Source: Ophiothrix spiculata (Eukaryota; Echinodermata; Ophiuroidea; Amphilepidida; Ophiotrichidae). Taken from it: a DNA stretch of 30,763 bases. Made by a program: the position numbers and the translations under genes. Shown piece after piece: positions 21,225 through 30,763 of the stretch. Every line of letters begins with the position of its first letter. Position 1 is the first letter of the stretch. The DNA lies in the NCBI GenBank assembly GCA_000969725.1, contig JXSR01S034838.1. The stretch is one strand, 5' to 3'. Below the pieces are notes generated by a model. The model made no database searches. It was not told the origin of the DNA and saw only the letters and a program-made list of their open reading frames with translations.

Positions 21225-21951
21225 CTTTACTTTACTGTGACAAGAGTAAAGTATTTTAGCTTGTAATTGGATTGGTTTGGTCCTGTACTACAATACATGA
21301 ATTTTAATGACATGCATATTTGAGAAACAATAAAACAGCGTTTACTCAACAATTTCAAGTGGATTAAATGACTGGAAGTTCACACACTTGACATACTTTT
21401 CTTTATAGCGTCCAAAGTAATAGATTCATCACGATCTGAGCATTTGTGCAGAATTAATTAAGAAAAAAAAAATGTCAAAACCTGACAAAATACACAAGCA
21501 ATGCACATATAATTTGATAATTAGATTTAACAACCCCTAAAAAAATTCAGTTTTGGACCAATACTTATGTTTGAAATTTTAATAATATGACAGTATAACC
21601 TAAAGTACCCTTTCAAGGGCTACAGACAAAGGATTTAAAAATGCAATTTTATGGAAAGTGGCAGATGGTACGACTTTCTTGCACTCAAATGTGATGTCAC
21701 ATATTCTGACATTCGTTTGTGCCATTTTAATGATAAGAGAAGAAAAAGTATATAAAAAAGATATTCATGAGATAATTATAATAATGATTGCTTATAATAG
21801 TTCAAGTGTCAACTCATTATGTTCAAAGAGTCAGTCTAACGACCAAAGGAAGGATGGGATGATCAGTCAAACAAATGATGATTATAAGTTAAACATCAGA
21901 GTCATAAATTGATAAGGAACTTTTGAAAAAGTCTGTAGCTGGTATTACCAC
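21225..21951. other. Unit B sequence where unit A carries the LINE fragment
   Basis: The flanks on both sides (TGAAGAAGACGG and ACTTTGTCACGATTAAAATTG) match unit A, but the ~727 bp between do not. A short frame at 21658-21912 starts with GTG and matches no family I know, so it is not called as a gene. Confidence 0.5.
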
Positions 21952-24278
21952 AACTTTGTCACGATTAAAATTGTTATATTGAATATTCCAAGCTTCCACC
22001 AACTTCCTTTCTGTCTGACAAATTAGTGTTTTTGTCCAAGACTTTTGTAATGCAATGTCGTGTTGGTTGTTCCACGCATTATCAGCGACACAATCCTCTT
22101 TTCGTTTGTTTGACTAATCACCTCGTTTTTCCGTTGAACTTCTCATCTAGTCACGTTCCTAGGTGTGACCCTTTAAGATTTTATTTTTCTAAATTGTAAC
22201 TTAGTTAGATTGGTTTGCTTCGTAGTTGTGACATTTAGTGATAAAACCAAGTGAAGGTCAATTCTAGAAGAGTGCTTTTACTTGAAAGGTTTACGTAATC
22301 CACTGCCAACAGCCGTCACTTCAAATTACTTACAGCGACTTATCATATAAGTAAACTAGTTTAGTTGTAAACTAGAACACGACCTTTTTATACTCTGTTA
22401 TAACAAATAACAAAGAGCCTGGCGCAACTCGTTTTGACAAAATATCGCTCTTTTGTGTGATTGTTGATAATCGTTTTGCATGATTTTTTCTATCCCGTAA
22501 AAACATTCATGTTTGCCTGAAAAAGTAACATTGTTTATTTATTTTATTTATTTATCTATTTTGTGTAAACACTTGTTGCAATACAGTGTTTTAGCTGCGA
22601 GTCCTAGAGGTTCAGTATTGTATTTATTGGTAGAATTGTGCCGTTCTTGACAAAAGGAATGGAGTATTGCCACTGAATGCGAAAATGTTGTCAAAAAGGC
22701 ATAATCATGCACCTCACTCCTGCGAGTGCTATATTTGAATAAACCATGAATAAAATGAGTTGATGAATGAATGAATGAATGAATGAATGAATGAATGAAT
22801 GAATAAATGAATGAATAAGTTAATTATTTTTTTAATTAATGAAATGAACAAGCTCTATTATTAGTATTGATTCATTTATAATTACGTATAGTTCATACAT
22901 AAAGAAGTTTGATTTATTTTTAGGCAGTCTTTCAAGAAATTTAGTAGCATTTTCATTTTTCTATGCAGATTAAAAAAACATATGCATACTTTCTTGCATA
23001 TGAAATTGTTTATAAGATTAAACAAACTTAAAATGTATCATTCGTTCTATTCGTATGATAACATATGAGTTTGTTGATTCAAAATCAGTAAAGGAAACGA
23101 CCAAAAGATACATAAATTTAAAAAGAGGTTTCTGAGTTTGCAAGACAACTCCTTCGACGCGAGAAAGGAAGAGAGAAGAAGAGCACCTATAACTCCCTGT
23201 CGCTTGGTTGTTGTGAGATTGCAAATATTTCAATTCGTACACTTGATCTTTGCTGATTCATGTGTTATTCTAACGTAGTAGTTGTTGTTGTAAATATACC
23301 ATAAGGTTAAATACACTGTAAACAATAGTGTAGAATTTCATATTATGAAATTGTTAAAAGAAAATCATTAGAAGGTTTGAAAAATTGCATCTTGTTTTCC
23401 AAGACAAAATAAAGTACAATTTTATATAGGATGTATTAAATACATCCCATATATAGACTACAAAATCAAAATGTTAGAACAATTTGGAAGAGTATTATGT
23501 TTGATCAATGATTCAGTAATCTTTGCTGGATTATAATCTGCATTAGCTTACCTACTTTTCTACTTTTCACAATCCTACTCAGATATCGTAATTTGGACAA
23601 ACTTCCTTATTCTATATCATAAATGAGCTATATGTGTAACAGATGTCTGGTTTGTATAATCCCTTTGAGATTTACTTGTGATGATATGAAACAAAAACCT
23701 ATTTAATATCGAGGGATATATTTTGACAATATCTCAGACAGTTAATAAACTTAAGGAGATTGCGATAAAAGACTAATGTGTTTTTGTATCGTGTTACGCT
23801 GTTTGGCTAAACGCTTTTGTACAGCTCATCGGGTGTATAACAAGTACATGAAATAGTTCATGAAATCTTGTCCCATTATAATTATTTCATTTTTGTTTTG
23901 ATCGCTTCCCATGAAACACACGTATTATGAAAAAACAATTAACATAAAACAAACCAAACAAAACCTGTTATTAAGGCCTCTAATGGTGGCTAACATCACT
24001 ACCCTCTTAAATTAGAAATAAGAAATAAAGTAGTCAAATAATAGGTTTTTGAATGCCTTTAGTCTGTAGACCAAATATTATCAACAAGATATATAAATTT
24101 ATCAGAATCCATCCAAATTAGAATGTATTAAAATAAAGAAAAGGTTCCATTGTCTATTAACTATGTTCTAGAGCCTGAATTGCACAAACACCACTCTGTA
24201 TCGATAATTTCAACTTGATAATATGGGATTATATTATACGTTAAAATAATAATAACGCACATGCTTAAAGCTCGCTTA
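21952..24278. other. Duplicated non-coding sequence, unit B
   Basis: This pairs with 13603-13744 and 14427-16624 of unit A. The unoccupied AGCG site of the MITE lies near 22085-22090. No gene is seen. Confidence 0.5.
22763..22814 (+). repeat. (GAAT)n microsatellite
   Basis: About twelve GAAT/ATGA tetramers follow one another with one GAATAAAT interruption. It lies near the position corresponding to the degenerate ATGA array at 15142-15175 in unit A. Confidence 0.92.
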
Positions 24279-24474
24279 ACTCGAGTCTAATAACCTGGCT
24301 TTAGGTAACATCAGTATTCCTAAAAGGATATATTTTCTCACTTCAAGATAAGGGAAGTCATTGTAAATATTCCCATCCGAGCATAGTAAGTGTCATTGAC
24401 TCAAGGACAAATACACCTTTCCGGTTCATAGAAGGCGGGAATTACAGTATAAATGAAGGTTCCTTTTGGCTGTT
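24279..24474. repeat. Well-conserved block, unit B copy
   Basis: This is the partner of 16625-16823. It keeps the words CATCCGAGCATA, GTGTCATTGACTCAAGGAC, CCTTTCCGGTTCATAGAAGG and CAGTATAAATGAAGGTTCC without change, while flanking sequence differs more often. Confidence 0.55.
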
Positions 24475-24663
24475 TCCTTTAATAATACATATCTCAGCAC
24501 ATCGAAATGTACAGCATTGCGACTGCACGTGTTAAGAGAAAACAATCCAAGTACCCGCCTTTTTCTTAAAACTAATATTTTTTTATAAGCTTTCCACAAT
24601 TATTATTAAGGCATTTTTTTTATCATTTTACATTAAACGAGTTAAGTGTACTTAAATGAAAAT

Positions 24664-25339
24664 CAGAATCAGAATCAACTTCATTTCCATATAATATGTA
24701 CATGTATAATAAAACTACAATATATACAAACAACATAAAATAAAAACAATGTAACAAGTGAAACATTATATGGAGGAGTAATCAAAAGGCCAGTAAGGCC
24801 TGATCACGATTACCCCTTGTTAAGGCCTATAAGCATAACAAACAAAAGAATATTAACAAACCATCACACAAGACAACACCAGCTCCAACACAAAATACAA
24901 AATGGTAGTAAATCATACGTTTCTAGAATGATGGTAGATATTAAACGTATATACTAATTAAAGTAGTTTTATATAAATTTCGAAAATGCTTAGTTGACAG
25001 TGAACTTTATACTTGGTCGTTTATGGAATTCCATAGTTTTGGATCTGCAGTTCTAATACTTTTATCTGTAAAAACAAGTTTGTTTCTAGTTGGATTGAAT
25101 TTGCACCTGTTTCTTGTGTGTTGGTCATGGATATCAGAACGTTTTGTAAAGAAAGTATTAAAAGACTCAGGTAACAATCTCTCAAAATAACGATACATGA
25201 ATACACCAACTTCAAGTTTATACATGTCATATACATTTAGAATATCATATCTATTGAAAAGTGGTGCAGAATGACTACGATAATGACTATTTGATATAAT
25301 TCTTAAAACCCATTTTTGAAGTTTGTGAATTTTATCCAA
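24664..25339 (-). mobile_element. 5'-truncated LINE 3' end with candidate target duplications
   Basis: On the minus strand this reads as the C-terminal end of a LINE ORF2, then a 3' UTR ending in GATTCT repeats (plus-strand AATCAGAATCAGAATC at 24661). The flanks GTACTTAAATGAAAAT (24648-24663) and GTACATAAAACAAAAT (25340-25355) agree at 13 of 16 positions and are a likely target duplication. Unit A lacks the insert at the matching place (about 17037-17055). The 3' UTR includes a GGCC-rich hairpin near 24788-24801. Strong 5' truncation is normal for LINE insertions. Confidence 0.85.
24941..25339 (-). pseudogene. LINE ORF2 C-terminal fragment
   Basis: Translation from the truncation point gives LDKIHKLQKWVLRIISNS, then SAPLFNRYDILNVYDMYK, MYRYFERLLPESFN, RNRCKFNPTRNKLVFTDKS and PKLWNSINDQV. 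This is the typical tail of CR1-like LINE proteins downstream of the RT. A TAA at 25009-25007 interrupts it, and the frame continues as SSLSTKHFRNLYKTTL to a TAA at 24943-24941, the likely original stop. No catalytic motif is present because of the 5' truncation. Confidence 0.85.
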
Positions 25340-25355
25340 GTACATAAAACAAAAT

Positions 25356-26590
25356 ACAGATTAATGAAATATATAAACAAACAAGGACCTAAAATCAACA
25401 CGTCAAAGCCATAATAAGAGTTATTTCCAGCACCGTGTCATGATTTTCATTTTCAAGTCATTTTCAGTTTCGAACGTTATTTGATGTTCCTGTCTAAATA
25501 TGTAAATAACATATTTCTATGGGATGAAATGTAGAACTGTGAATACAAAAATACGGAAGATGAATCAAATAAAAGCTGAAAAGAATGTAAGAAAAGATAA
25601 AATATTAAGCCACGTATTAATTCAGAACTGACAATATTCATTGTTTGTTGGTTTCGGGATATAGATTTTCGGATTAATATGTTGACGTAATACAAAAAGC
25701 ATGGTCACCCTACGGAAATATGCATTGAGTATTAACGGACTATATTTTCAAAAACAGTATTCCCAAAGACAAACGCTTATATGATTTTTATAATACTGTA
25801 GACGCAGTTGCTTTTAACCAAGACTGTGCCTCCGTGTCATTCGCAAACTCCTTTAAATACTGATATGATATTAAATGAAAAACACGAACTTTTAAGCCAA
25901 CACCAACTTTTAAAGTTCGACTTGATGTAAACGGATTAGCCAAAAATAAGTTTTAACAAGTATTACCCCCCCCCCCCTTGTGAGTTCGTTTATTAAAATA
26001 GCAAGAAGTTGATTAAAACAGCCATATTATAATCAAAGATCATCATGATTGCAACACTGATTTTATATAATAAGGTTAATGACGTTGCAAACAAACTGTG
26101 GCCTGATAAAGCTATATTATAATGGATTTGGATGTTTTTGTGAATATTTCTTAATGCATTGGGAGTGCAAACCCGATGTGTCACCGAAGGCAACACAAAC
26201 ATTTCCTACCTGTACATGTATTGAAATGTATTACGATATTTTCAAGGATTTTTTGGAGATGGTTGGTATATTTACTGAAGTTTGTGCCGTGGAATATTGA
26301 ATTTTACTTTGTTTATTTTAGGAGTAATTGTCTAAAAATGATGGATCGGGTGAAGAGGATTCGAATCAGGTCCGCCATAGGTCTAATATTTACATATCGA
26401 ATGCCTTGGAAGACAACAACAAAGGTTAACCAAAAACATTGCCGCGACGTGGTACTGGCAATGGGACAATTGGAGAACATCATGAAAAATGTGTCATGCA
26501 AAAGATTTAAACGCATCTAGAGAAATGTCGATGCTAGCATTGAATGTTGTTGCAGTTCTCCATTTAAATCCACCCCAAAGGATAATCTCT
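25356..26590. other. Duplicated non-coding sequence, unit B
   Basis: This pairs with 17050-18220. It has about 115 bp extra at 25415-25535 with a small palindrome (AAATATGTAAATAACATATTT). A C run lies at 25965-25978, matching a C-rich run at 17575-17587. Confidence 0.5.
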
Positions 26591-27004
26591 CGACAAAGGC
26601 AACGCAGGTTCACTGCCAATGATTTAATGATGCCAGTTTTACTTTGCTGGGATGGTTTGGTTCATCTTCCGCGACGTTTCTCCCGAAGTATCAAGACATA
26701 GTCAACGTATCTATATGACATATCGGGGTAACATCGGTGATGCACTCGCTATGCATTTGTGAAGAGATCACATCAATTGTCATTGTTTTCTAATACATGT
26801 ATACTATAATCATATAATGCATCCTTTTCCGTGATGCATTCGCATCGGGAGTGCTTCTCAAGTGTATCATAAAAACATTTGGAGCACAGTGGAACCAGTC
26901 CGATGGCACTCGAATTTGAAAGACTTACAGCACGGACAGGGGGTCTTTTGGTGACAGACTAAATAGAGAAAAAAAGTTCGAGAAAAATGTATTTATAAAA
27001 ACAA
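26591..27004. other. Start of a ~3.4-kb stretch found only in unit B
   Basis: Unit A jumps from the partner of 26590 to the partner of 29957 across its TTAA MITE. No gene is seen in this part. Confidence 0.5.
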
Positions 27005-27275
27005 GGGTAATCCAGTGAGAGAGTTTCCTCGGGAAATGGGTGTCATTTAGTGAGAGAGCATTTTGAAAACGGGGGTCATTCAGTGAAAGCAACCTGTGAA
27101 AAATTAAAAGGGGGTCATTTAGTGAGAGAGCATTTTGAAAACGGGGGTCATTCAGTGAAAGCAACCTGTGAAAAATTAAAAGGGGGTCATTTAGTGAGAG
27201 AGCATGTTGAAAATGGTGGTCATTCAGTGAGAGCAACCTGTAAAATATTAAAAGGGGGTTATTAGGTGAAAGGAG
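27005..27275 (+). repeat. 72-bp minisatellite built of 33- and 39-bp halves
   Basis: Units start at 27038, 27110 and 27182 (72 bp each), preceded by a half unit at 27005-27037 and followed by a partial unit from 27254. Each unit has two halves that both begin GGGGGTCATTYAGTGARAG. Units 1 and 2 differ at a single position, and unit 3 at several, so spread was recent. Because 72 is a multiple of 3, the array is open in frame on both strands (repeating HSVKATCEKLKGG on plus, LLSLNDPRFQNA on minus). These frames are a by-product of the period and not evidence of a protein. Confidence 0.93.
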
Positions 27276-28917
27276 GTTTAAAGATGTGAGTCAATGTGGC
27301 CGCACATCCCCGTCACATGTTTTAGGGAGTACCCCCTCCCCGGGGTGAACCATACTTTAAGATAACGCCATGAGTTTGATTTCCAACTCATCAAGTGTGA
27401 ATTTAAGAAATATGTCACGTGTATCAGTCTGAAGAATTGGAAATACATGCCGTGTGCTTAAGATAGAAAATGCGTGTGAATCAAATAATATCCCAGTATA
27501 ACGTAAAATGATTTCAATCCATTACGCACATCGGTGAGAACTAATCTATATCACCTACATTTCGCTAACATCTTTGAATTGTGACTAACGGGATGGATCA
27601 CAATCGTTAAGCCAATAAGCCTTTTGAATCCTGCCTGTCAGATTTGATTTCCACAAATAAATGGCATATAAGTGAACCTAGCAGAGATTGAAAACATTAA
27701 AAGTGGGTTAATTTCATTGATAGGTTTTTTTTTTAGTTTGGTTTTTGTGTGTTTGATTTATTTTGCTCTTTCTTCAAACCCGGTTAACGTACATATTCAA
27801 GAGTTTTATTAATCTGTAGTGACAGATGTTAACAGGGGATTACGTGAACCTTTCAGGTTATTGTACACTTGAAGAATAAACAATCAAATACGGATCGCTG
27901 ACCGCTGTCGGTTGAAACCACAACTTTTTTTATATAATGAAATTGAGAAAAAAAGAATACTGTATCACAAGAAATGGATAATTAATCCTGGTGCATCTAA
28001 AGGTGTTATACTATAACGGTTTGTCGCCGTGAAACGAAGTGACCACCAGGGCACCTATATATTTTTTACCTCACTTGTGTCATTTTAAACAAATTCTGGG
28101 GCACACGATCCCTTATATGGGATAAGATTAGCTGGCAAGGCCCGTGGTTGTGGAGTAGTAAGCTTTCGTTGTAGATGAAGAAATTTCCGATGATGACTCT
28201 TTATATTCTCTTTTTTTGTCATTATATTTTAACAAGGCTAGAAAAAACTGTGTTAAATCGGTAATTAAATACTTTTTTCCGACGACAATGACGTTGGATA
28301 GTCATCATTACTACTCCATTTGAATACTGCAGATGCCTCTCTTTATTTCCGCATTCTGCTTTATGTTTCATCGGGAAGGCAAATTTGAGAAGGTTAGGGG
28401 ATATCAGCATTGATTAATATTTTACATGTCATTACTATCGCAAATAGTGAAACGACTTTTTATGCATTGAAACTTGAGTAGTTGCTTGTTATTTGTTTAA
28501 ACAAGACACTGTCACGTGAGAAATAATCATCACAATATGCCATACCATAAAAAACGTGTCCCCTATGATGCCTTTGCAAACTGAAAATAATTTGTTTGCA
28601 ATCGCTTTTTGAAATTGCCTCATTTTACTTACAACATAATTGATAACACAAAACGTAGAAAATGACACAACTTTAAAGTCAGAGGATTCTTGCTAAGTGT
28701 TACAATAGCAGAAATATAATTTTTTAAAATGCGTGATACCTTTGATGTTAAAACGTGGTTACCGTTTTATTGCGATTGAGCTCGGCTAACATTATAAGGT
28801 TTTTGCTAATTTATGAGAATAGGTCACAATTTCACCATAGCAAGATAAATGTATGTAAACCATGGTCATAAATAACTTCTGCAATATCTGATTTGAAAAT
28901 AAAACACAATATCACCT
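27276..28917. other. Non-coding stretch found only in unit B
   Basis: No open frame of note, tRNA-like fold or repeat is recognised. A CCCCTCCCCGGGG word lies near 27326-27343 and a T run near 27726-27735. Confidence 0.5.
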
Positions 28918-28921
28918 TTAA

Positions 28922-29399
28922 CCCTCGTCTACCCAGGTGAGGTGTTTTTCCCCCGCTACATAAAATGCAAAAGCAACCGACCCCAGGCATTTGGGTAATC
29001 TCTTTTACATCCTTTGCGGTCATATAAATGAAAACATTGGGGAGGTGTACCACCTAAGATAGGGTTAGGGTAGGCCGTCAAAGTTCGGGTGTAGGGGGTT
29101 GGTTGGTGAGGCCCGGGAAATTTAAGTAGCCAATTTGAGCCATTATTAGCAAAAAAATCCGAGGAAAATCTTTTATAGCAAAATTTTGATTTTTACCAAA
29201 ATTACGATTTTTCGACCTGAAAGACCTTTATGACGTCATAATTACGTAACGCCTTGTTCTTGGTGTCGTTGGATAGGGAAGGACCATGATACCTATCTAT
29301 TGATAGCAAAACCAAGTTCATAGGGGGTTCGGTTATAAATATAAATATAAACACACCCACACGTCCCGGGTAGACGTGTTACCAAAAATAGTCAGAGGG
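28922..29399 (+). mobile_element. TTAA-flanked MITE, copy in unit B
   Basis: TTAA at 28918-28921 and 29400-29403 flanks an element that begins CCCTCGTCTACCC and ends AGTCAGAGGG. A subterminal inverted pair, TCTACCC (28927) and GGGTAGA (29369), lies inside the ends. It is the same family as 18225-18680 but in the opposite orientation and at a different place in the repeat unit, so the two are separate insertions. TTAA plus CCCT ends point to a piggyBac-type MITE (inference). No coding capacity. Confidence 0.85.
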
Positions 29400-29403
29400 T
29401 TAA

Positions 29404-30580
29404 AGGCACTAGTATTCTAAATATTGGCGATGTGCAATTATTGTACACGTATTTCACGGACTATTAGTTACTCTATGGTTTGTCATTGCTCACAACACCA
29501 TTCCACTATAAACATCTCGCAATTACCTCAATAGTAAATGCATAATGACTTTCCCTATAAGGCGTTAATAGCTCGTTACAAACTAATAATCGAAGTTTGC
29601 CGATTCCTGACAATTTTTGGTGCATTAAACATGTTTATTGTTTTGATCCAATTTGATAGAAAAGACCAACAGTCATGAACGAAAGTCTATTCTGTAAACT
29701 ATTTAAATCTGATGATATTAAATAGACACGTTAAATAGATTTTTTTACTTTAAAACACACATTACCTATACGTATTTTAAGTCATTTTAATAAAAGAACA
29801 TATAGTACCTATTGTGCGAAGGACATTTAGTCGATACATGGATAAGAGTATCTTAGTAAAAGAAGAGTTTCATTCTTGTTTATGTATTTCATTTTTGTTT
29901 GTGTGTTTTAATAGGTTTTGATATCTTATTACGAAAACACAAAATTAATGATTAAGAAAACATAGAGCAGGTGATACTTCACTAATGTAAGTAAAATGTA
30001 TTTTCATTCGCTAATGTTAAGATGCCATTACATAATATATGACATTTCTCTTGAAGGCGAATTATATCAGTCTGAAACACCCTGAGAATAAGACGAACCT
30101 GCGGTTATTTTACAAGCAAACGCTTTAGGGAATGTTACCCTAGTTTTACTAAACCTCTATTGCGACATTTATTCAGATAGAGAGCCGGAAGGATTTTCAT
30201 TTTAACGATAAAAAGTGATAAATAACAAAATATAAACAAACAATTCAAAACCAACATAAAAAATAAACAAACACTTCAAAACCAACAGAACAAAATGTTT
30301 GGAATGATGGACAACATATCTACCATCTTATATAGATATGGAATCAGAAATGACGTCGTAGGATACAAATTGACCCCAAATATGAATGTCTTGAGTACGT
30401 AGACTTAAAATAAACAAACGTTGAAAGGTCTTGGTTCAAAACAATAAACACCAAGCCTGTTCACGTTTGTCGTAAGTTATTTCATTAAAAGACAAAAGAT
30501 TTAATTTACAAATGGTTTACAAGTTGTAATTGACAAAAGAAATATCGAATTAATCTTACCGGGCCGTTTTAGTAGTATAA
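29404..30580. other. Non-coding sequence, unit B right end
   Basis: Positions 29957-30455 pair with 18685-19160. The unoccupied TTAA lies at 29953-29956. The rest has no visible partner and no gene. Confidence 0.5.
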
Positions 30581-30763
30581 TATTACTTCAACATCTTCAC
30601 CAAGAACAGGTCTGCTAAGAAAGGAGGTGGCGTTGCTGCTTACATCAAGGATACAATACCTGCAAGAGAACTCACCGACATCGATGTTCCAGAAGAGCTT
30701 GAGTGTTTGTGGTTATGGGTTCGACCAAATCGCCTTCCACGTAGCGTTGCTGGGATAGCCATC
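30581..30763 (+). pseudogene. LINE endonuclease fragment, runs off the window
   Basis: A frame of 61 codons is open to the window edge: YYFNIFTKNRSAKKGGG, VAAYIKDTIPAREL, then VPEELECLWLWVRPNRLPR. It aligns to the start of the fragment at 12111 (GVGIFVK, EIPSKLL, IPDELECIW, RPTKLPRG), so it is the same LINE lineage, and it shows the residues lost there by frameshift. It begins abruptly near 30581 inside the endonuclease, so it is probably 5' truncated. Whether the remainder is intact cannot be seen. Confidence 0.85.

Larger units (their letters stand above)
19731..30455 (+). repeat. Tandem segmental duplication, unit B
   Basis: This is a direct repeat of unit A beginning CACAATTTAAAAAATGCTTTAGG (compare CATGATTTAAAAAAAAAGCTTTAGG at ~8913). 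Block pairs are listed under unit A. Unit B lacks the ~2 kb at 9498-11505, the LINE fragment and three unit-A MITEs. It has extra material at 20565-20890, 21225-21951, 24664-25339, 25415-25535 and 26590-29950. Confidence 0.9.

Noticed and set aside
21658..21912. 84-codon plus-strand frame in unit B
   Set aside because: It starts with GTG, is AT-rich and of low complexity, and resembles no family I know. There is no partner in unit A.
26925..27265. Open frames of 71 and 103 codons on opposite strands with repeated peptide units
   Set aside because: They are produced by a 72-bp tandem repeat whose length is a multiple of three. No start context or family similarity supports translation.
27005..27275. 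Possible CRISPR-like array
   Set aside because: The repeats are directly adjacent with no unique spacers, and the genome is eukaryotic. It is a minisatellite.

Overview
This is a eukaryotic, almost certainly metazoan, AT-rich genomic window. No host protein-coding gene, tRNA or rRNA could be supported. What is here is transposable-element debris, simple repeats and a large tandem duplication. The element mix (two or more LINE lineages with an endonuclease, a cut-and-paste transposon with very long inverted repeats, several MITEs) fits a marine invertebrate such as a mollusc, hemichordate, echinoderm or lancelet. That assignment is inference only.

Region 1 (about 425-8085, minus strand) is one nearly full-length non-LTR retrotransposon. 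It has an intact ORF1 (7054-7953) and a broken endonuclease/RT ORF2 (751-7053). ORF2 is split at 3113/5720 by a 2606-bp DNA transposon (3114-5719) with ~480-bp terminal inverted repeats, an AATA target duplication and a decayed transposase. The LINE reading frame on the two sides rejoins exactly when the transposon and one AATA copy are ignored, so both boundaries are firm to the base.

Region 2 (about 8905-30455) is a direct tandem duplication of a unit of roughly 10.8 kb. Unit A is about 8905-19730 and unit B about 19731-30455. Colinear blocks of unit A recur in unit B at roughly 90 percent identity by eye. Each unit serves as the empty-site control for insertions in the other. Unit A alone carries a MITE with AGTT duplications (9801-10463), a double-hairpin element (10530-11098), a LINE fragment truncated at both ends (12111-13602), a MITE with AGCG duplications (13745-14426) and a TTAA MITE (18225-18680). 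Unit B alone carries a LINE 3' fragment (24664-25339), a 72-bp minisatellite (27005-27275), and a second, independent TTAA MITE in the opposite orientation (28922-29399).

Region 3 (30581-30763) is the start of another LINE endonuclease fragment, of the same lineage as the one at 12111, and runs off the window.

No pathway or operon is present. The relations between features are insertion order, duplication and decay. The most useful observations are the base-exact insertion boundaries, a single in-frame TAG between ORF1 and ORF2 with no ORF2 start codon, and a short block retained in three copies that is better conserved than its surroundings.
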